A DNA stretch of 64,000 bases from Ashinkailepas kermadecensis. Lineage: Eukaryota > Arthropoda > Thecostraca > Neolepadidae. Positions 59,859-64,000 of this stretch are shown piece after piece (positions within the stretch are counted from its first letter, which is position 1; each line of letters opens with the position of its first letter). A model generated the notes under the pieces. It saw only the letters and a program-made list of their open reading frames with translations, had not been told where the DNA came from and did no database searches. The position numbers and the translations under genes are program-made. The stretch spans positions 186,001 through 250,000 of the forward strand of contig JAOTOM010004558.1 in NCBI GenBank assembly GCA_034440615.1, written 5' to 3'.

Positions 59859-62800
59859 TTACTGAGGTGAGTATATGGAATGGAATCCTATCGCTCTGAG
59901 GTATTTAAATATATTACCAGAATGAACTATTTCCGAGTCATCTGCTAGAATGTCCCGATATGTTAAATGTCCGATCCTATTTCCAAAGTACAACCTTCGC
60001 TCCCTTGAAAAGTGTTGGCACGAATAAAGCACATGTCGCACCGTGAGGGCTTCCAGACAGCGGGGACACTCGGGTCTGTCTTTCCCGCAGAGGAGGTATT
60101 GGTGAGTAGCGTGTGTGTGGCCGGTTCGTAGTCTACATAAAGTCACCTCGTCACTCCTGGATCTGAGATGGCATGATGACCAGTCCCCAAGTTGTGATTT
60201 TATTGAATGCAGCTTATTGTTGGACTGTGCGTTCCAACTCATCTGCCACTTAGCCTTCATGTACGATAAGATTCCAGGGATATAGTACCTGGCTGGAAGT
60301 GAGAGAATAGGTGTTGGGGATCTCTGGGCTGCCCATTTAGCTGCGGAATCGGCTCGTTCATTTCCATAAATTCCAACATGGCTCGGTACCCAGCACAGAC
60401 GAACGCTTTTCCCGTCTCGTTACAGATTAGTGAGGCGTGTCATAACATCAATCAGTAAACTGTCTGTAGGGTAAAATGCGGTAAGTGCCAAAAGGCTGCT
60501 CAGAGAGTCAGACAGTATGACATATGAAACATCTTGTGATACTTCGATGAAAGAGAGCGCTTTAATTATTGCCATCAGTTCACAGGTATACACTGATGCA
60601 TACACAGGCAGGATAAAAGATCTAGCGGAAGTGCCGCATACGAAAGCACATCCTGCTCCACTGCTGGTCTTGGATCCATCAGTAAATATTGGTGTATACC
60701 CTTGATATGTTTCCAAGTGTTCCAGTGTTTTCATGCGGAAAAGTGTAGATGTTACATCATCCTTGCGGGTTGCTGTTAGTGATAGGTCAACTATAGGGGA
60801 GACCAGATTCCAGGGCGGTACGGCTAGTTTCTGTATGCGCATTACCCGACGAATTCTTACACCACTTTCCTCAAAGAGAGCACGAATTCGGACACAGAAC
60901 GGCGAAGCTGTCATATTTCTGCCACTGCGGAAGAGTGCCAATGTATGTCGCGAGAACACCGCGTCGTAGGTGGGGTGGGTGGGGAACTGGCGTAATCTGC
61001 ATGCATACCGCAGGCCAAGCATTTCACGTCTCAACGCCAGGGGAGGCTCGTTCGACTCCACGAGTAGGCTAGTAATCGGCGTGGTTCTAAACGCCCCCGT
61101 GACGGTCCACAGAGCCGCATGCTGCACCGTATCGAGAGTACGCTTATTGCTCTTGCAGGCACCATCATATACATAGCATGCATAATCCAACTTAGATCGG
61201 ATGAGTGACCGATATAGCATCATTAATGTCTTTCGGTCAGAACCGTAGGAGGTCCGTGATATACAATTCAACAAGTTTAGTGACTTAAAACATTTTTCTT
61301 TCAGTGTTTTAAAATGTGGTTTGTACGTCAGACGAGTGTCGAACTGCACTCCGAGGAACCTCGCGGTTTGTTGAACAGGGATAGGCGTCCCATACAAACT
61401 CCGTGTTTAGTGCTTGAGAGCACCGCTTGCGGCAGAAATGCACTGCAACCGTTTTGTCGGCGGAAAAGTGAAATCCGTTTTTCATGCCCCATCATTGGAG
61501 ATGGTTTACCGCGAGCTGTAGCTGTCTTGTTAGCGATGGTGTGTTGGAGCCAGATGACCATATCGCGAAGTCATCGACAAATAGCGAACGTCCGATGCTT
61601 TGCGGCAGTGCATCCCCAATATCATTTATGACTATAGCGAACAGGGTAACACTTAAAACACTGCCCTGTGGAACTGCATTCATCTGATGGAATCGCTCAG
61701 AAAGCTCATGTCCTACTCGGACGCGGAAGAAGCGGTCTTTCAGAAATTGCTGAATAAAAATTCCTAAGTTCCCACGGATTCCACATTGCTTAACCTTCAA
61801 CAAGATTTCATGTCGCCATGCGGAATCATAGGCTGCTTCTATGTCAAAGAAAATAGCTCCCACATGTTGTCTGCGCTTAAAGGCGAGACGAATCGCAGTG
61901 TCCAGTGTTAAGAGATGGTCAGTTGTACAGCGATGCTTCCTAAATCCACACTGTGCATTGGAAAAAAAAATCCTGTTCTTCCAGAAGCCAGGTGAGTCGT
62001 ACGTTTACCATTTTTTCCATGAGTTTGCATAGACACGAGGTCAGGGCAATCGGCCGATAGTGCAGCGGGTCTAAACCGCTCTTTTTTTGTTTAAGTATAG
62101 GTACCACAATGGCCTCCCGCCAAGAATCCGGAAAGTAGCCTCCTCCCATATTTTGTTCAGTGTAGACAGAAGTGCATGAAGCACACGTATAGATAGGTGT
62201 TTAAACATGTCATTGTGTATTTCGTCAAGTCCCTCTGCTACACTCTTTAGGCTTCTGATCGCTGAACGTAATTCATGAATACTGAACGGTCGGTTATAAT
62301 TTAAGTGGTCAGGTGTGGAGAAGTCAATTGGCTTCGCTTCCAATTTGACTTTCCGGCGAAGAAATTGTTGGCAGTGGTTATCGTCTCCACTACGGGCTGC
62401 TAGGGCTTGGCCTATTTCCACAGCGACCTCAGCGGGGTGGGTGACGTCAACACCAGCTATGTGTAGTACGGGGAGACGGGCCGCGTTATATTGGCCAGCA
62501 ATACGCTTTATTCGTGACCATACTTGGGTCGTTGGGGTAAATCGGTTAATGGTAGATACATATTCTCTCCACGACTTCCTTTTTGCTGCCCGTATAGTAC
62601 GGCGCGCTAAGGCTCGTGCCTTTTGAAAAGCAATTAAGTGTACCTGGTTGCTATTGTTGTTGAATTTCTTAAAAGCTCGCTTACGTGCTCGTATGGCGTC
62701 ACAGCATTCTTTTGACCACCACGGAACTGGAGTGCGACGTGGGGCACCAGAAGTTCGTGGAATGGAAGAGTTGGCCGAGTACAGTAGCATAGAAGTAAGT

Positions 62801-63579
62801 TGTTCCACCGAAGGTGCACCTGCATCAGCGTTGCTTGATAGGCAGGACTCCATAGTGTGCTCAAATTCCCCCCAGTCCGCTTTTCCCAGATTCCACCGTT
62901 GAGGCCTGCAGCCAAGCATCACGCTGTCATTGTAGTGTATAAAAATTGGAAAATTGTCGCTACCAAGTGCGTCATCAGAAGCCGACCAGGTCATATAGTG
63001 GGCCAGAGAAGGGCTTGCAAGACTGAGGTCGATCGCGGAGGTAAAACCAGATGGAAGCGTGAAGTGGGTGGCTGCACCCGTGTTTAAAATGCAGAGGGCT
63101 TCGTCCAGAATAAAACTCTCCACAGCTCGGCCGCGAGAATTTATGGATGCACATCCCCATGCGACGTGGTGAGCGTTGAAATCGCCGAGGAGCAAGACAG
63201 GCTGGACCAGTTGGGACATCAGGCGTCTGAGCTCAACGCATGGCAGCAGCTGCCCAGGAGGAAGATAGATGGAGCATATTGTTATAGTGTGCCGGCGGAA
63301 GCTGACGGTTGCAGCAACTGCTTGAAGAGAGGTATCGAGCGCTACCTCCTGGTAAGAAGTGTTATGGTGAACCGCTATAAGCACACCTCCGTGCGCAATG
63401 GTCTCTGATGCTCTGTTTTTGGTGATAACCGAATAATTATTTACGTGGAGAGAGGAACATGGTGGTAACTTTGTCTCTTGGAGACATACAACCATCGGGC
63501 AGTTCTGGTTCAAAACTGTCTCGAGGTCGGCCATGTTTGTACGAACCCCTCTGCAGTTCCATTGTAAGATTACATGCAT
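59859..63579 (-). pseudogene. non-LTR ORF2: APE endonuclease - reverse transcriptase - RNase H
   Basis: The first segment starts MHVILQWNCRG, with catalytic QET (Glu 35), SIYLPPG (103-109), GDFNAH (132-137), SAIDLS (181-186) and SDNFPI (207-212), the last being a variant of the usual SDH. RT follows: PDSWREAIVVPILKQKK and HYRPIAL; FFDIEAAYDSAW (motif A) near 61850; AVPQGSVLSVTLFA (motif B); SLFVDDFAIW (motif C, FVDD) near 61570. RNase H has FTDGSK and CELMAIIKAL near 60600-60680, SDSLSSLLAL near 60490 and LCWVPSHVG near 60390; the knuckle CPRCLEALTVRHV is near 60050. Breaks: a lost G near 62140, an A9 run at 61962-61970 where A8 restores frame, a TTT/TT change near 61405, TGA at 61492-61494 and TAA at 60420-60422. 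ORF2 nicks the target and copies the RNA onto it. It is broken as read. Confidence 0.9.
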
Positions 63580-63641
63580 TAAAATGCTAGTTAAGGGTAG
63601 TAAAACAGTTTAACATGGCAAAATCGCTGACTAGTGTTCAA

Positions 63642-64000
63642 CTAAAACTGGCTGTCGACTCCAGCCTTCGGAGGCCGGGCGCACTCCCCGGGAACCACCC
63701 CCAGCGAGGATATCCGCGGTCGCGACCTCTGCGACCCACCCTCCGGGGGTGATCCTGCCCAGGGCAACACACGCTTCTCAGCACGTGAGTCTACACGGGG
63801 CACCGGGGCCTGGGAAGTGCCGGCCAGGGACGCCTGTGGAGGGGCATCTACCCCGGATAGGCTCCCTCCCGGGGCCGGTGCGCGGGACGGGGCCTCCACT
63901 CGTCGGCGGGGCGAGGGAGGAGTGCGGAGAGGGTTCGCCCGGAGAGGAGGGGGAGGGCGCATTTTTTGGGGGCTATTCCCCATCGGAGTCTCCAGGTGCC
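63642..64000 (-). CDS. C-terminal part of non-LTR ORF1, partial
   Basis: A minus-strand frame open to the window edge ends at 63642, 62 bases before ORF2 starts. The visible part is Pro/Arg/Ser-rich (for example MRPPPPLRANPLRTPPSPRR) with no zinc knuckle in view. ORF1 proteins of such elements bind the element RNA; here this is inferred only from position. A start at 63983 is possible, but the frame has no stop upstream, so the true start is probably outside the window. Confidence 0.5.
   Translation of the reverse strand, partial: HLETPMGNSPQKMRPPPPLRANPLRTPPSPRRRVEAPSRAPAPGGSLSGVDAPPQASLAGTSQAPVPRVDSRAEKRVLPWAGSPPEGGSQRSRPRISSLGVVPGECARPPKAGVDSQF

Larger units (their letters stand above)
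59765..64000 (-). mobile_element. non-LTR retrotransposon, nearly complete, 5' end beyond window
   Basis: Layout from 5' to 3' on the minus strand: end of ORF1 (to 63642), a 62-base gap, ORF2 with APE endonuclease, RT, RNase H and C-terminal zinc knuckle (63579 to 59859), a UTR of about 95 bases, and a terminal TAACTAACTAAC tail at 59765. Having RNase H after RT fits I-clade-type elements. The other copy (1-937) shares coding sequence and tail. ORF2 has three one-base shifts and two in-frame stops. Confidence 0.92.

Overview
This window is eukaryotic, non-coding-dominated genomic DNA, most likely from an arthropod (crustacean or chelicerate rather than insect is a guess). The grounds are: animal-type microsatellites and minisatellites throughout; an I/R1-like non-LTR retrotransposon with APE endonuclease, reverse transcriptase and RNase H; a Penelope-like element; a hAT-like DNA transposon; and a TCAGT initiator-like start upstream of one candidate first exon with a GTGAGT donor. 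I see no bacterial operon, no rRNA gene, no convincing tRNA gene and no CRISPR array. Most long open frames here are tandem-repeat artefacts.

Layout. 1-937: 3' end of a non-LTR element (RNase H and zinc-knuckle end), plus strand. 1.1-6.5 kb: microsatellites, a 71-bp minisatellite and unassigned sequence. 6.7-7.3 kb: GC-rich 10-bp repeat running into a CpG-dense island. 10.4-12.3 kb: decayed Penelope-like element (RT and GIY-YIG endonuclease) between microsatellites. 14.0-16.6 kb: three minisatellites (29, 29 and 31 bp). 18.5-19.0 kb: large (CA)n(TA)n(TG)n tract. 23.2-25.6 kb: 44-bp satellite whose right half is an 88-bp higher-order repeat. 26.4-27.4 kb: 51-bp minisatellite with a 314-bp segmental duplication. 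31.1-36.9 kb: an 80/84-bp minisatellite split by a 3,742-bp hAT-like transposon with ~300-bp inverted repeats and a clear 8-bp target duplication. 38.5-39.7 kb: 33-bp array. 40.6-41.1 kb: 77-bp array. 47.5-48.0 kb: dense cluster of AGGTCA half-sites. 49.0-51.3 kb: CpG-rich promoter-like stretch, a candidate signal-peptide first exon, then an intron starting with a 34/50-bp minisatellite. 51.3-52.6 kb: ~170-bp unit in both orientations. 53.3-58.1 kb: more minisatellites. 59.8-64.0 kb: nearly complete minus-strand non-LTR element of the same family as the fragment at the left edge.

The recognisable proteins all belong to mobile elements and do not form a host pathway. In the non-LTR copies and the hAT-like element most frame breaks are one-base changes in short homopolymers, so these elements may be more intact than the sequence suggests; the Penelope-like element looks truly decayed. 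Roughly a fifth of the window is tandem repeat.
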